A stretch of 64,000 nt of DNA from Chitinophaga sp. LS1 (GTDB lineage Bacteria > Bacteroidota > Bacteroidia > Chitinophagales > Chitinophagaceae): assembly GCF_034274695.1 (NCBI RefSeq), contig NZ_CP128362.1, positions 2,046,001-2,110,000 of the forward strand, given 5' to 3'. Made by a program: the position numbers and the translations under genes. A model generated the notes under the pieces. That model was not told where the DNA came from, made no database searches, and saw nothing but the letters and a program-made list of their open reading frames with translations. Below are positions 1 to 9,184 of the stretch, in pieces (position 1 is the stretch's first letter; the number at the start of each line of letters is the position of its first letter).

Positions 1-19
1 CATAAAATGCAAGTTGAAC

Positions 20-322
20 ATGTTTGTACACGTTGTAAATTTTTATCTGAAAGCAGATCTTTCGGCAGCTGATATCAAAACATTTGAAGAAGGTGTAAAA
101 TCCCTCAGTGCTGTGGAAACCCTCGTGACGTACAATGTAGGCAAACCTGCAGATACTGACAGACCAGTGATCGTTAAGGATTACAGTTATTGTCTGCTCA
201 CCGCGTTCAATGACGAGGCAGGGCACGACACCTATCAGGTACATCCTGTACACCTGGCATTCGTAGAAAACTGCAAACACCTGTGGGAAAAGGTAGTGAT
301 CTTCGATTCAGAATCTTTCTAA
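20..322 (+). CDS. Dabb (stress-responsive A/B barrel) family protein
   Basis: A 100-residue soluble protein beginning MFVHVVNFYLK, the usual opening of the Dabb (dimeric alpha/beta barrel) family. The later hydrophobic strand and the stretch with HDTYQVHPVHLAFVE near residues 72-86 match the family's conserved second half. These proteins form small dimers; some bind small ligands, but no specific substrate can be read from this sequence. I use the ATG at 20, because an in-frame TTG at 14 adds only two residues and gives a less typical N-terminus. A hairpin terminator follows. The upstream context lies outside the window. Confidence 0.85.
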   Translation: MFVHVVNFYLKADLSAADIKTFEEGVKSLSAVETLVTYNVGKPADTDRPVIVKDYSYCLLTAFNDEAGHDTYQVHPVHLAFVENCKHLWEKVVIFDSESF

Positions 323-345
323 AAAACAGCGCCTGCTACATCATT

Positions 346-381
346 AAAAAGGGTATTGATCTTTGTATCAGTACCCTTTTT
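346..381. terminator. Bidirectional hairpin terminator
   Basis: A run of A, GGGTATTGAT, a 6-nt loop, ATCAGTACCC and a run of T form a 15-bp stem with one wobble pair. It lies between two convergent genes and can serve both. Confidence 0.75.
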
Positions 382-2938
382 CTTTGCTGATCACCGAACG
401 GTGTGGCATAATAAAAGTTTCTTTCACCTGCTGTGATTGTAGCAGGTAAGGGGTGAACAATAAGCCTCTTACAAAAATGTATATAATGCCTCCCAGTTCC
501 GCCGTTTCCCAGCTGGTTTTATATAGATAATGTGATAACCCTGTATCTATTACTCTGAAGAGGAGGGTACTCACCATAAAATACACCATCGCAGTCGGGA
601 ATGTATCCCTTCTATTGAGGAATAATGCAATCAGCAGTACGCTATATACAAAGAAGAATAATGCTGCTACCATCCGGAGTATAAACCAAAATTCCAGGAA
701 GGAGGTGTTGCTGATGATATTGGTAGCCTTGCTAAGCTGCCCCCATGCTTTAAAACTAAAAAAGTCATTGTTGAAAATGGCCTGCAACATGGCCAGTGGT
801 GTGAAGAATACAAAGAAGGCAATGATAAACAGGAACCCCCTTAGTTCAGCAGGTATCAGCACATCCTGCACCGGATAGATCGTATATTGGTTATACTTCC
901 ATGCCATCCGTGCAAAGAAGGCGATGAAGAAAATAGCGAGTGTCAGCGTCACCCAGTTCACCGTATTATCAGTGGGTGTTGTTGTCGATATTGGATCATC
1001 CGGAGACCAGAATAGGCTGAAAGAAATAACATCATCCATTTTATTCCTGTCGCTTTCATACTGCGCTAAGTATTCGACGGGAATATTGTCCTGAAAGGTG
1101 TTGAATGTATAATGCAATGTCACATGCCTGCCTTCTACTGTAGGTGTAAATGTAAAAGCATAATAAGCATTACTGATCCTGACTGGTTCATTGCTTAAAT
1201 ACCATTCTATCGGCATATCCATGTCAATGGTATAATCCAGTGAATAAGGATAACGCATAGACAATGGTGAATGCGATTTACTATTTTTCTTTTTGCTAAG
1301 CTTCGGCAATGCTTCCTGTAGAATGCCGGCCGTTACAGGAATTTCGAGTTGTCCCGGTTCTTCTGTATCATTCTTCCAGGGTTCTTCCAGTTGATACCGT
1401 TCTATTACACTAAATTGATTCCTGATAGGGTTATCGATCGTTTTCAGTGCAGAATCAGTGTGTAATTCTCCATAAATATTCTTGTAGTAATCGAGATAGG
1501 ATTTTTCCTGATCTTTCATACTGTTGTTGGCAAATACATCGCGTTGCTGATCGGCAAATCGCAGGGTGTATACGCTGTGAACAGTGAGGGTGCCTTTTTT
1601 GCTTTTGGAATCAGGCAGTATGAAGTGCTCTTTGATCGTCTGCGTGCCTATGTTATACTGAGGTATATTGGTGAGTGTATCACTGCCATCAGTATTGATA
1701 ATCAGGGCCTGCTGATAATCAGGTATTGAATGCTCACGCAAAGGTCCGCGCTGATAACTAATGGTAGGATCTATCCAATAACTGCTGTCTCCCAATTGTG
1801 CATGCACAATTACGTGGTTGAACATAAATGGAGAGGGCAGATAGTCTGATACATGCGCCTTCAGATAGGTATTGGTATAAGCCATGCTGGCGTTGATACC
1901 ATCCGCCTGCAGAAGAGTGGTAAGCAGTAGGGATTTGTCTTTACAATCACCGAAGCGTTGATCTAAAATCTTGTCGGGGCTGTTGGGCCGATGTGAATAT
2001 TCACCCATTTCAATACCCATGTATCGAATGTCGTCCTGCACAAAGCGCATGGCGTTTTGGAGATACAATGTTTTGTCGTTGCCGGATTGTTTTTTCAGTT
2101 CAGCAATCCTTGCTTGCAGGCGAGTGCCGGGAGCGGGAGGTGTGTTGATCTTTGCGCCCCAGTTGATGATTTCTGACCATGATTTGTATTCACTGGCTTG
2201 TACAAAAGGTATGGTAGTATACCATTCTGGTGCGTTGTCATCTTCATCAGCAGGCATCACATCCGCAATCTTCCATTCATACAATTGCATGCCGTTCCAG
2301 TTACTTTTTGCCGGCAGGCGTGCACCATTAAAAGCTTTGAAGTGGATGACCCTTGTCGGTGCTGCGATGAGCGCTTTGTAATAATTGACGATTGGATCGT
2401 AAGACGTGAAGTAAAATGTGTTGGCGTATTTGTGTTCGAAGATAGGATTCGCACCTTCGAGTGTGTAGGCGTATTCGATCTGATCGCCTTTGCGTACATC
2501 TTCAAGAATGTAGTAAGCGGTGAAGGTGCCGCTGTAAATAAACCGGGAGAGGTCCTCTTCCTTTTGGAGGAAGCGGAAGCGGGATGGATCCAGTTTGGTG
2601 ATCACCTGACCATTCCGGCGGATGACCAGCTGGTGAAAGTGTAATTTTTCATAAGTAGGATCGTATTCCACAGATACCTCTGCACCATTCTGAATGCCTG
2701 CTTCCGATACAATCTGTCTGATAATATGCCTGTACACTGCGTTTTTCTCTGCATGGTGTTGTTCTTCCAGCAGGAGTAGAAAGTAGCCGTTACTCACTTC
2801 TCTTGCATCTGGTGCCTTGCCGAGGTCCGGCTTGTAAGGAGCCAGCCAGTCGGGCGTAGGTGAAACAGAGAAGTTTTTTTGGGCCAGAAGGCCAGCTGGC
2901 AGTGCGAACAGGGATATTATCAGCAGAATGAATCGCAT
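368..2938 (-). CDS. DUF3857 / transglutaminase-like / DUF2569 membrane protein
   Basis: An 856-residue exported protein with a signal peptide (MRFILLIISLFALPAGLLAQ). Residues about 60-220 look like DUF3857. A transglutaminase-like core follows: QRFGDCKDKS places the nucleophile at Cys332, and downstream NHVIV and YWIDPT supply the expected His and Asp. The C-terminal 160 residues hold several hydrophobic segments beginning with DVLIPAELRGFLFIIAFF, typical of DUF2569. The protein is therefore probably periplasmic with a C-terminal membrane anchor. Such proteins are common in Bacteroidota; substrates are unknown. It begins 7 bp after the DUF2891 gene and is likely the last gene of a three-gene operon. 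Confidence 0.85.
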   Translation of the reverse strand: MRFILLIISLFALPAGLLAQKNFSVSPTPDWLAPYKPDLGKAPDAREVSNGYFLLLLEEQHHAEKNAVYRHIIRQIVSEAGIQNGAEVSVEYDPTYEKLHFHQLVIRRNGQVITKLDPSRFRFLQKEEDLSRFIYSGTFTAYYILEDVRKGDQIEYAYTLEGANPIFEHKYANTFYFTSYDPIVNYYKALIAAPTRVIHFKAFNGARLPAKSNWNGMQLYEWKIADVMPADEDDNAPEWYTTIPFVQASEYKSWSEIINWGAKINTPPAPGTRLQARIAELKKQSGNDKTLYLQNAMRFVQDDIRYMGIEMGEYSHRPNSPDKILDQRFGDCKDKSLLLTTLLQADGINASMAYTNTYLKAHVSDYLPSPFMFNHVIVHAQLGDSSYWIDPTISYQRGPLREHSIPDYQQALIINTDGSDTLTNIPQYNIGTQTIKEHFILPDSKSKKGTLTVHSVYTLRFADQQRDVFANNSMKDQEKSYLDYYKNIYGELHTDSALKTIDNPIRNQFSVIERYQLEEPWKNDTEEPGQLEIPVTAGILQEALPKLSKKKNSKSHSPLSMRYPYSLDYTIDMDMPIEWYLSNEPVRISNAYYAFTFTPTVEGRHVTLHYTFNTFQDNIPVEYLAQYESDRNKMDDVISFSLFWSPDDPISTTTPTDNTVNWVTLTLAIFFIAFFARMAWKYNQYTIYPVQDVLIPAELRGFLFIIAFFVFFTPLAMLQAIFNNDFFSFKAWGQLSKATNIISNTSFLEFWFILRMVAALFFFVYSVLLIALFLNRRDTFPTAMVYFMVSTLLFRVIDTGLSHYLYKTSWETAELGGIIYIFVRGLLFTPYLLQSQQVKETFIMPHRSVISKEKGY

Positions 2939-2945
2939 AAAGGAA

Positions 2946-4052
2946 TTAGTTATTCTCGACAGTCAAGGCATACACAGCAAAGGATGCCAGCCAGTGTTCA
3001 CCGGCGTAATCGCCGCTGGCTACATGTGGAATAGCAGCTTCCAGGTGCTGGTTGGCCAGTGCCTGAATGGCGGCGCTATTCTTTCCTGCATGACGGGCAA
3101 TACCGTAGAGGCACCATGCACGGCTCAGGTTCAGACCATCCAGGTGTACCAGTTTACCATCGGTACGATCTTTTACCTGTGCTATAGGAAACAGCGTGAT
3201 ATTTTTAGCAAACAGTCCTGGCAGGAATTCCTGTATCCAGGTCTGGTATTGTGCAGCTGGCAGTATTCTCCACATCAGGTCTGCTTCTTCCAGGCAGGGT
3301 GAGAGAAAGTCGTAGCCGCCCGGTTCATAGCTGACAGGTCCGTTTTTGTCCGCCAGATAGAAACGGGTAGCAGCTGCTTTAATCGCATCCTGCAATGGCT
3401 GATCTTTCGCAGTTTCCGCATAATCCCATGCCAGGCAAAGGCCAAAGGCCAGGTTGGTATGTTCTCCTACACGGATGGGGTACATCAGTTTCCCCAGGAA
3501 GTCGATGTAGGCTTTGGAAAACTGGGTAGCCAGTGGTTGTACATTGGCAGCCAGCTCCCGGCCTTCTGGTGAGTTCCAGGTAAGCAGTTCTCTTTGCAGT
3601 TGTAGCAGCCAGCTCCAGCCATAGATGCGTTCAAAACCTTTGTTCTCTTTGTTGGTAAACAGTTTTTGTTCCTGCAGAATGTGTTCAGCAGTGAGGTTTT
3701 GTTGCAGTTTGGTCAGGATCAGTTCGTGCTGAGGCAGGGCAGGGAAGGATTTGAGTAACCTTACCAGCATCCAGTGACCATGCACGCTGCTATGCCAGTC
3801 GTAGCAACCATAAAAGGCAGGATGGTAATTCCGCGGGTTGGTCACCAGTGAGGTATCGGTAAATACCACACCTGTTTTGTACGGAAACTCCAGCTGCATA
3901 CATTTCAATGGCAGTTTGGATAGATGAGCAGCACCATCGATGGTGAGTGCCAGATGACCCGCACTGTTGTGCGTATAGAGCGGCTGTTGTGCAAAAGCAG
4001 TAGACATAAAAGTACTGATTAAGAGTGCACCCAATATGATGGACTTCTTCAC
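2946..4052 (-). CDS. DUF2891 family secreted protein
   Basis: A 368-residue protein with a clear signal peptide (MKKSIILGALLISTFMSTAFAQQ). The body contains the features of the DUF2891 family, including HPAFYGCYDWHSSVHGHW near residue 77 and the GEHTNLAFGLCLAWDYA and EPGGYDFLSPCLEEADLM segments. The many aromatic and His residues suggest an alpha/alpha-toroid-like fold, but the function is not known. It lies 3 bp after the FAD reductase gene and 7 bp before the transglutaminase-like gene, so the three are probably co-transcribed. What links an exported DUF2891 protein to a lipid-type reductase is not clear from the sequence. Confidence 0.85.
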   Translation of the reverse strand: MKKSIILGALLISTFMSTAFAQQPLYTHNSAGHLALTIDGAAHLSKLPLKCMQLEFPYKTGVVFTDTSLVTNPRNYHPAFYGCYDWHSSVHGHWMLVRLLKSFPALPQHELILTKLQQNLTAEHILQEQKLFTNKENKGFERIYGWSWLLQLQRELLTWNSPEGRELAANVQPLATQFSKAYIDFLGKLMYPIRVGEHTNLAFGLCLAWDYAETAKDQPLQDAIKAAATRFYLADKNGPVSYEPGGYDFLSPCLEEADLMWRILPAAQYQTWIQEFLPGLFAKNITLFPIAQVKDRTDGKLVHLDGLNLSRAWCLYGIARHAGKNSAAIQALANQHLEAAIPHVASGDYAGEHWLASFAVYALTVENN

Positions 4053-4055
4053 GTG

Positions 4056-5306
4056 TTATCTGTTAAGCAGTAGTTTGAAATAAAAGGATGGTTTGGTGAG
4101 TCGCTTGCGCAGGTCTACCTCATAGAACATGCAGGAGAGGAGTTCCTGCAGTTGTTTGTTGCGGCTGCTCACTTTCATGAGCGTGTTGAACAACCATGGG
4201 TAGCGGATCAGCTTTTGCAGGCGGTGACTCAGTTTCAACTCAGGTCCCATCACACGGTATACTTCTGAATCGTATTTGGCCAGTTGGGCAGCGGAGAAAT
4301 TATTCGCCTGCAGTGCTTCGTTTGCCTGTATGGCAGCTAAGCGGCCGGAGTAGAGCGCATTGCCGATACCTTCGCCAGTGAAGGGATCAATCAGGTAAGC
4401 AGCGTCGCCAACCAGCATATAGCGCTCACCATGCAGTACGCGTACTTTACTACCCAGCGGCAGACCATAACCTTCGATGCTGCTGATCAGTTCTGCGTCT
4501 TTAAAGCGCTCTTTGAATACCGGATCATTTGCGATAATATCCAGCATTTCCTTTTTCAGGTTGATCTTCTTTTTGCGTACCGCTTCGCTGAGAATACCTA
4601 CGCCTACATTAACTTCGCCATTGGGCAGCGGAAAGACCCAGAAGTAGCCTGGGAGCAGGCTTTTCAGGAAGTGCAGTTCTATGAAGTTGTCAGGATTATT
4701 GCCGCTTACGTTTTTGTAATAGGCACGGATCCCTGCTACGTAGTGATTCGGCTCCATGGTGATACCAGCTACTTCTTTAGTAAAAGAAGAGTGGGCGCCA
4801 TTGGCAATAATGAGCAGCTTAGCTTTTACCTGGAACCCGCCTTTGTTGCCGCTTACGAGGTAGCCATCTTCCAGCAGTTCGTATTTATCAACGTTTACAT
4901 TTTCGTATAAACTGATTTCTTTGCGACGTTTGATTTCGTCTACGAGGAAGTTGTCAAAGTCCATGCGTTTGCACACATAGCCGATGGGAGTTTCCTTGTG
5001 ACCATCGTTCTGGCTGTTGTAGTCGGGGCGATAGCCCACATCCAGGCTATGACGGCCGGGCGATACGAAGGTAACACCCCAGCTGTTTACTTTGAATTCA
5101 GCCTCTTTGAGGCGGGTTGCAATGGCAGGGTCGATACGGTTAAGCGCCGTGATTACTTTTCCACTCAATCCATCTCCACAAACCTTATCACGGGGAAAAA
5201 CAGCTTTGTCTACTACTACACATTCAACGCCGAGTTGTGCAAGTTGCAGTGCTGCTGCGGCACCGCCAGGACCGGCACCAATAATACATACTTTGGATTC
5301 CAACAT
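4056..5306 (-). CDS. Geranylgeranyl-reductase-family FAD-dependent oxidoreductase
   Basis: A 416-residue flavoprotein. The dinucleotide-binding motif GAGPGGAAAALQLAQLG is at residues 10-26 and is followed by an acidic residue ending strand 2 (VVVDK). A second FAD contact, YMLVGDAAYLIDPFTGEGIG, is near residue 295, as in the geranylgeranyl reductase / PHBH-like family. In bacteria these enzymes reduce isoprenoid chains or other lipids; the substrate here cannot be told. There is no signal peptide, so it acts in the cytoplasm or at the inner membrane face. It is the first gene of a minus-strand operon and is divergent from ybaB. Confidence 0.85.
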   Translation of the reverse strand: MLESKVCIIGAGPGGAAAALQLAQLGVECVVVDKAVFPRDKVCGDGLSGKVITALNRIDPAIATRLKEAEFKVNSWGVTFVSPGRHSLDVGYRPDYNSQNDGHKETPIGYVCKRMDFDNFLVDEIKRRKEISLYENVNVDKYELLEDGYLVSGNKGGFQVKAKLLIIANGAHSSFTKEVAGITMEPNHYVAGIRAYYKNVSGNNPDNFIELHFLKSLLPGYFWVFPLPNGEVNVGVGILSEAVRKKKINLKKEMLDIIANDPVFKERFKDAELISSIEGYGLPLGSKVRVLHGERYMLVGDAAYLIDPFTGEGIGNALYSGRLAAIQANEALQANNFSAAQLAKYDSEVYRVMGPELKLSHRLQKLIRYPWLFNTLMKVSSRNKQLQELLSCMFYEVDLRKRLTKPSFYFKLLLNR

Positions 5307-5344
5307 GCTGGTGATTTAGGGTGTTAAGATAAAGAAAAGTGAAA

Positions 5345-5352
5345 TATCTTCG
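5345..5352 (+). promoter_or_regulatory. Candidate -7 element before ybaB
   Basis: TATCTTCG matches the Bacteroidota -7 consensus TAnnTTTG except for one base and sits 22 bp before the ybaB ATG. The same octamer precedes pyrH. No clear -33 TTTG was seen. Confidence 0.35.
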
Positions 5353-5373
5353 CGGGCTAAAAATCATCCTACT

Positions 5374-5685
5374 ATGTTTGATATGTTTGGAAAGCTGCAG
5401 GAAGCGCAGCAAAAAATGAAAGAAAGTAAAGAACGCCTGGCCCTGATCACTGTAGATGGTGAAGCTGGTGACGGTGCGGTAAAAGTAACCGTGACTGGCA
5501 ACCGGGAGGTGAAAAGTCTGGAAATCGCAGAGAGATTGCTGGGAAAAGATCATAAAGAAGAGCTGGAAGACCTGGTGATCACGGCGCTGAACCGTGCGCT
5601 GAAGGCAGCAGAGAATACCTGGGAGTCTGAGATGAAAAGTGTGGCAGGTGGTATGCTGGGCCCGCTCGGAGGGTTATTGGGGTAA
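5374..5685 (+). CDS. ybaB: YbaB/EbfC nucleoid-associated protein
   Basis: A 103-residue protein starting MFDMFGKLQEAQQKMKESK, the amphipathic N-terminal helix of the YbaB/EbfC family. It continues through the beta-sheet core (VKVTVTGNREVKSLEIAERLLG) to the C-terminal GGMLGPLGGLLG tail. Family members are dimeric DNA-binding proteins of the nucleoid, and the length is normal. It is transcribed away from the FAD reductase operon. Its usual partners dnaX and recR are not beside it, so it appears to be a single-gene unit here. Confidence 0.92.
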   Translation: MFDMFGKLQEAQQKMKESKERLALITVDGEAGDGAVKVTVTGNREVKSLEIAERLLGKDHKEELEDLVITALNRALKAAENTWESEMKSVAGGMLGPLGGLLG

Positions 5686-5710
5686 TAGTGAAGCTATAGT
5701 GCCATAAGGT

Positions 5711-5743
5711 CACCAATAGACCACCAAAAGATCACCAAAAGGG
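5711..5743. repeat. 11-bp tandem repeat, three copies
   Basis: Three consecutive 11-bp units, CACCAATAGAC, CACCAAAAGAT and CACCAAAAGGG, run directly into the palindrome at 5733-5783. The third unit is the beginning of its left arm. The unit is not a multiple of three and lies between genes. Confidence 0.8.
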
Positions 5744-5783
5744 CACTTCAATATCCCTGGGATATTGAAGTGCCCTTTTGGTG
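5733..5783. terminator. Perfect 25-bp palindrome with 1-nt spacer
   Basis: Arms 5733-5757 and 5759-5783 are exact reverse complements separated by one base (5758). The arms start CACCAAAAGGGCAC and end CAATATCCC. No T-run follows, so a cruciform or REP-like role is as possible as termination of ybaB. Confidence 0.7.
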
Positions 5784-5903
5784 CCCTTTAAGTACTATGA
5801 TGATACCGAAGACGTGATATGTTTTGATTGTGGTTTACCCCTTTATTAACCCTCTCGTATTATAAAAATCTTACATTATCTTTAGCTTATAAAGAACTCT
5901 CGT

Positions 5904-7028
5904 ATGCGTCAATTGTTATTGTTTGTAACAACAGCCACTTTATTTGCCTGTAACGGGCCCTCGGAAAGCAAAAAGGGATTGTCATCTGATGTTACATTGA
6001 CAGATCGTAACCTATATTCAGCCGATACTGTAATGATGGTGGCCAATGCAAATGCAGGTAAGAACAAGGAAGCAGACAAACTGTTCCTGCAAGCCATCGA
6101 TGTTTATCGCAACAAAAAAGACCCGTCTCAGGCGGTAGCTCTCTTCAAAAAATCCATCCAGGCACAGCCACAGGCAAAAGCCTACTATGAAATGGGGAAT
6201 GCCCTTGGCGATATCGGTGAACTGAAGGAAGGATTACAGTCATATGATATTGCGGATATACTGGACTATAAACCGCTGAATAAACTGCTTTATAACAAAG
6301 CCTGTTATTATTCCAGACTGGGTGACCAGGAAAAGGCGAAAACCTATCTCATATCAGCCATCGAATTTGGTTATGGCAATATTAAAAACCTGCAAAAGGA
6401 TCCGGACCTGAACAATCTCAGAAAGGAAAATGGATATGCATTCAACGACATGATCCTGACGGCCATGTCCGGGGCGACTGATCCGGATAAACTGCAATGG
6501 GCGGTATTCAGCCATGAATTTGCGCAGGTAAAATTCCCCTTGTTGCTGGATATGAAATATGCTTCTAATATGACGGAAGATAGAATCATTTCTTATGACA
6601 ATGAACGTTATGTACCAGAAATGCGTGACTATGCATTTTCAAGGGAAGTAGGTGCTGAATATTACAGGGTAGGGCTGGTCAAAGCCAATGATAGTAATCG
6701 CACGCTGATCTATGGCGTAGTTGATGAAATGGGGGGTAATACACTACCTGTGTACTACATTGCGAGCTTTAACAACAAAGGCGTATTGATCGATAAATTG
6801 CAAATTGGTGGTCAGAAAATCCTGAAAGATCCTTTCAAAATAGCAACGATCAATGCAAACTATGATATCGAAGTTGCCAGCTTTCAGCTGACGTACGAAA
6901 AGGATCCGGATAAGGAAGGTTACGACGATAATAAGATCAGGGAACAAAAGGCATTGGGAAAAGATACTTATGCCATCAAAGAAGACGGTCATTTCGTGAA
7001 GAAGGATATGGTGCTAGGCATGCGTTAA
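5904..7028 (+). CDS. TPR-containing lipoprotein
   Basis: A 374-residue protein with a lipoprotein signal (MRQLLLFVTTATLFAC, lipidated Cys16). Residues about 60-165 carry tetratricopeptide-like helices (KAYYEMGNALGDIGELKEGLQSYD, then a unit around NKACYYSRLGDQEKAKTY), suggesting a protein-interaction module. The C-terminal 200 residues look like a beta-rich domain that I do not recognise. It is probably anchored to a periplasm-facing membrane or the cell surface. It converges on the DUF2306 gene with a 15-bp overlap of coding ends, so no independent terminator fits between them. Specific function unknown. Confidence 0.75.
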   Translation: MRQLLLFVTTATLFACNGPSESKKGLSSDVTLTDRNLYSADTVMMVANANAGKNKEADKLFLQAIDVYRNKKDPSQAVALFKKSIQAQPQAKAYYEMGNALGDIGELKEGLQSYDIADILDYKPLNKLLYNKACYYSRLGDQEKAKTYLISAIEFGYGNIKNLQKDPDLNNLRKENGYAFNDMILTAMSGATDPDKLQWAVFSHEFAQVKFPLLLDMKYASNMTEDRIISYDNERYVPEMRDYAFSREVGAEYYRVGLVKANDSNRTLIYGVVDEMGGNTLPVYYIASFNNKGVLIDKLQIGGQKILKDPFKIATINANYDIEVASFQLTYEKDPDKEGYDDNKIREQKALGKDTYAIKEDGHFVKKDMVLGMR

Positions 7029-7700
7029 TTCCTTTTTGATCGGGTAAATTTTAGCCAGCTTTCTGATGATCAGTTCTGCAATGAGCAGGTTCAACGTCCA
7101 GCTTAACCAGGCAATGAGAATATAGGAAGCACGTGGGTGGATGTGAATATTGAACACATCTATCAGGTAGGCATACAGGCGTAAGCTGACTGCCGAAAGT
7201 GTGAGGGCATAGCTCCGGAGCATCATGGCGCCATGTGACATCCATTTATGTTGTCTGGCATAATACCAGCCCATTGCGGTGGTATACATCCACAGAAGCG
7301 CGAGGATGACGAAACTGATACGTGCCGGCATGCCGCCATTCGCATAGAACGCCATTACTAAACCACTGGGGCCACTGAAACACAGTACCACCCCTGCATA
7401 TATTGTCCCGGACCTGCGATGCAGGCCGGGATATTTTTTTATCACATACCAGCTGAATTGCAGTAGCCCGGTGAGCATGACTACAAAGCTGATGAATACA
7501 TGTACATAGAAGCTGATCCGCCATGGACGGATATGATATACCCGTTGCTTGGTCATCAGGAAATCGGTGTACCTGTTCATAGCAAGATAGGGGATACTCA
7601 GCCTGATGAGCAGCCAGGTCGCAAACAGGATGCCGGCGGCTAATAAGGTGATACCCCCTTTCTTCAATATGTGCCGTGTGTTTATCAAGGTCCGGTCCAA
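7014..7700 (-). CDS. DUF2306 integral membrane protein
   Basis: A 228-residue membrane protein with about six hydrophobic helices. The pattern of the DUF2306 family is visible: RISFYVHVFISFVVMLTGLLQF, then KYPGLHRRSGTIYAGVVL, then MSHGAMMLRSYALTLSAVSLRLY. Conserved His residues in these helices resemble haem-contacting positions of other small membrane proteins, but no ligand has been shown for the family. Its start overlaps the end of the upstream lipoprotein gene by 16 bp, so the two are probably translated from one transcript. Its end overlaps the convergent TPR lipoprotein gene. Confidence 0.8.
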   Translation of the reverse strand: MDRTLINTRHILKKGGITLLAAGILFATWLLIRLSIPYLAMNRYTDFLMTKQRVYHIRPWRISFYVHVFISFVVMLTGLLQFSWYVIKKYPGLHRRSGTIYAGVVLCFSGPSGLVMAFYANGGMPARISFVILALLWMYTTAMGWYYARQHKWMSHGAMMLRSYALTLSAVSLRLYAYLIDVFNIHIHPRASYILIAWLSWTLNLLIAELIIRKLAKIYPIKKELTHA

Positions 7701-8425
7701 TAGCGAATGCTGTCAGTACTTTCTACTCCGGTCAGGAAGCGCTCGTCGCCTTCCCCTTCGAATTGAATAGAATAAATAGTGGCTGGCAGCGTAATGTCAT
7801 TTCTCTTTTCCCATGTTACCAATACAGAATCACCTTTTTGTTCCCAGTTACCTCTTACAGTGATCATTTGCTGGGCAAAAGTTGAGTCACTATGCATTTC
7901 ATAGTAGTTCAACGTACAGCTACCATCTTTTGCAAAGAGGATATCCCGGTGATCTCCGGCTAATGGATAATCATATTCGAAGCTAATGCCGTTACCTCCT
8001 GTCAATGAAACTTTTGCCAGGTCAAATGTTTTAGCTTTCAGGCTGGAATTATTCAGCGGCGTCCATTTGCCATTTCCTTTGCGATCATTGACAGAAAAGT
8101 GGATGGTGAACTTACCATCGTATGGATGATCGCCTGGTTCACTAAGGGTTACATCGAAATCGTTATCTACAATTTTATAACTGCCGCTTACATTACGACG
8201 AAGGCCATTGAGCACATTATAACCGGCGAGGTGGTTATTTTTTGCATAGTTGATGGTGATATAAATCTTTTTACCGTCGAAATCACCTTTATATAGTCCG
8301 ATTAAACTGTCAGCCTGGTTTGAAACGGCTACTACAGTGCTATCCGAGACGGGGGGCGAAGAGGTTGACGACTTACAGGCGCAGAATATTGCGGCGATAA
8401 GACAAACTTGGACTAAGTACTTCAC
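7685..8425 (-). CDS. Lipoprotein of unknown function
   Basis: I choose the GTG at 8425, giving MKYLVQVCLIAAIFCACKSS, a normal lipoprotein signal with lipidated Cys in FCAC. The in-frame TTG at 8452 would add nine polar residues before the signal. The 246-residue product is beta-strand rich (GLYKGDFDGKKIYITINYAKNNHLAGYNV, then repeated tyrosine and glycine strands), like small lipocalin- or calycin-type lipoproteins of Bacteroidota. No catalytic motif is visible. It overlaps the DUF2306 gene by 16 bp, suggesting a two-gene unit. Confidence 0.7.
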   Translation of the reverse strand: MKYLVQVCLIAAIFCACKSSTSSPPVSDSTVVAVSNQADSLIGLYKGDFDGKKIYITINYAKNNHLAGYNVLNGLRRNVSGSYKIVDNDFDVTLSEPGDHPYDGKFTIHFSVNDRKGNGKWTPLNNSSLKAKTFDLAKVSLTGGNGISFEYDYPLAGDHRDILFAKDGSCTLNYYEMHSDSTFAQQMITVRGNWEQKGDSVLVTWEKRNDITLPATIYSIQFEGEGDERFLTGVESTDSIRYWTGP

Positions 8426-8557
8426 AGGGTAATTTTTTGTAAAGTAAGGCAAAAAAATTTAGTGATGAAAGAAGAGGCAATTCGTATATTTAGTTGACGT
8501 GATAATCCAAACCCCTACATCCCCATTTTAAATTTATAACAACCAAAATTTCTGTAC

Positions 8558-9142
8558 ATGAAACGAATCTTCTGTTCTGTTAATGCAATCCCTTTGTTAA
8601 TGGCCATCGCCTTTATTGTATCCAGTTGTAGTAAAGAAGGAAAGACTGGTCCCCAGGGAGAAACAGGTACTACCGGCGCTACTGGTGCCACAGGTCCAAA
8701 GGGTGATGCCGGTACCGCAAATGTTATTTATTCTGACTGGCTTACAGTCGCTTTTTTGCCAGATACCATTCATAATACCGATGGTACGATTGATACCCTG
8801 GGTTTTTATGCTGACCTGGATGTACCTAAGCTGGACGATGCCCTGATCAGTACCGGCGAAATGAAAGTGTACCTGAATTTCGGGTCAGCGGCCACGCCTA
8901 TCGTGACACCATTGCCCTATCTGAACATCTATTCCAGTTGGAATATTACGGCTACCTTCTTTACGGGAGGCATTGAATTGTATTCGAATGGTGATGCAGG
9001 TACCTGGACGGATGGAAGCGGAAATGTCAGGTGGCAATACAGATACGTGCTGATTCCTGGTGGTACGGAAGCGAGGAAGGCAAAGACCGTGGATATGAGT
9101 GACTACAAGGCGGTAAAAGCCTGGCTGGGGTTAAAAGATTAA
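8558..9142 (+). CDS. Lipoprotein with collagen-like Gly-X-Y segment
   Basis: A 194-residue lipoprotein with signal MKRIFCSVNAIPLLMAIAFIVSSC, lipidated at Cys24. Residues 29-50 form an uninterrupted Gly-X-Y run rich in T, P and A (starting GKTGPQGETGTTGATGATG), which can form a short collagen-like triple helix. The remaining 145 residues are a beta-rich domain with W and Y residues that I cannot name. Such lipoproteins are frequent in Bacteroidota and are probably trimeric and surface-exposed. It is a single gene followed by a strong terminator shared with obg on the other strand. Confidence 0.8.
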   Translation: MKRIFCSVNAIPLLMAIAFIVSSCSKEGKTGPQGETGTTGATGATGPKGDAGTANVIYSDWLTVAFLPDTIHNTDGTIDTLGFYADLDVPKLDDALISTGEMKVYLNFGSAATPIVTPLPYLNIYSSWNITATFFTGGIELYSNGDAGTWTDGSGNVRWQYRYVLIPGGTEARKAKTVDMSDYKAVKAWLGLKD

Positions 9143-9145
9143 AAG

Positions 9146-9182
9146 AAAAAAGCGCTTCTGCCAGTGACAGAAGCGCTTTTTT
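9146..9182. terminator. Bidirectional terminator (GCGCTTCTG hairpin)
   Basis: AAAAAAGCGCTTCTG, a 7-nt loop and CAGAAGCGCTTTTTT form a perfect 15-bp stem with A and T flanks. It sits between convergent genes and belongs to a family of similar hairpins in this window. Confidence 0.88.
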
Positions 9183-9184
9183 TA

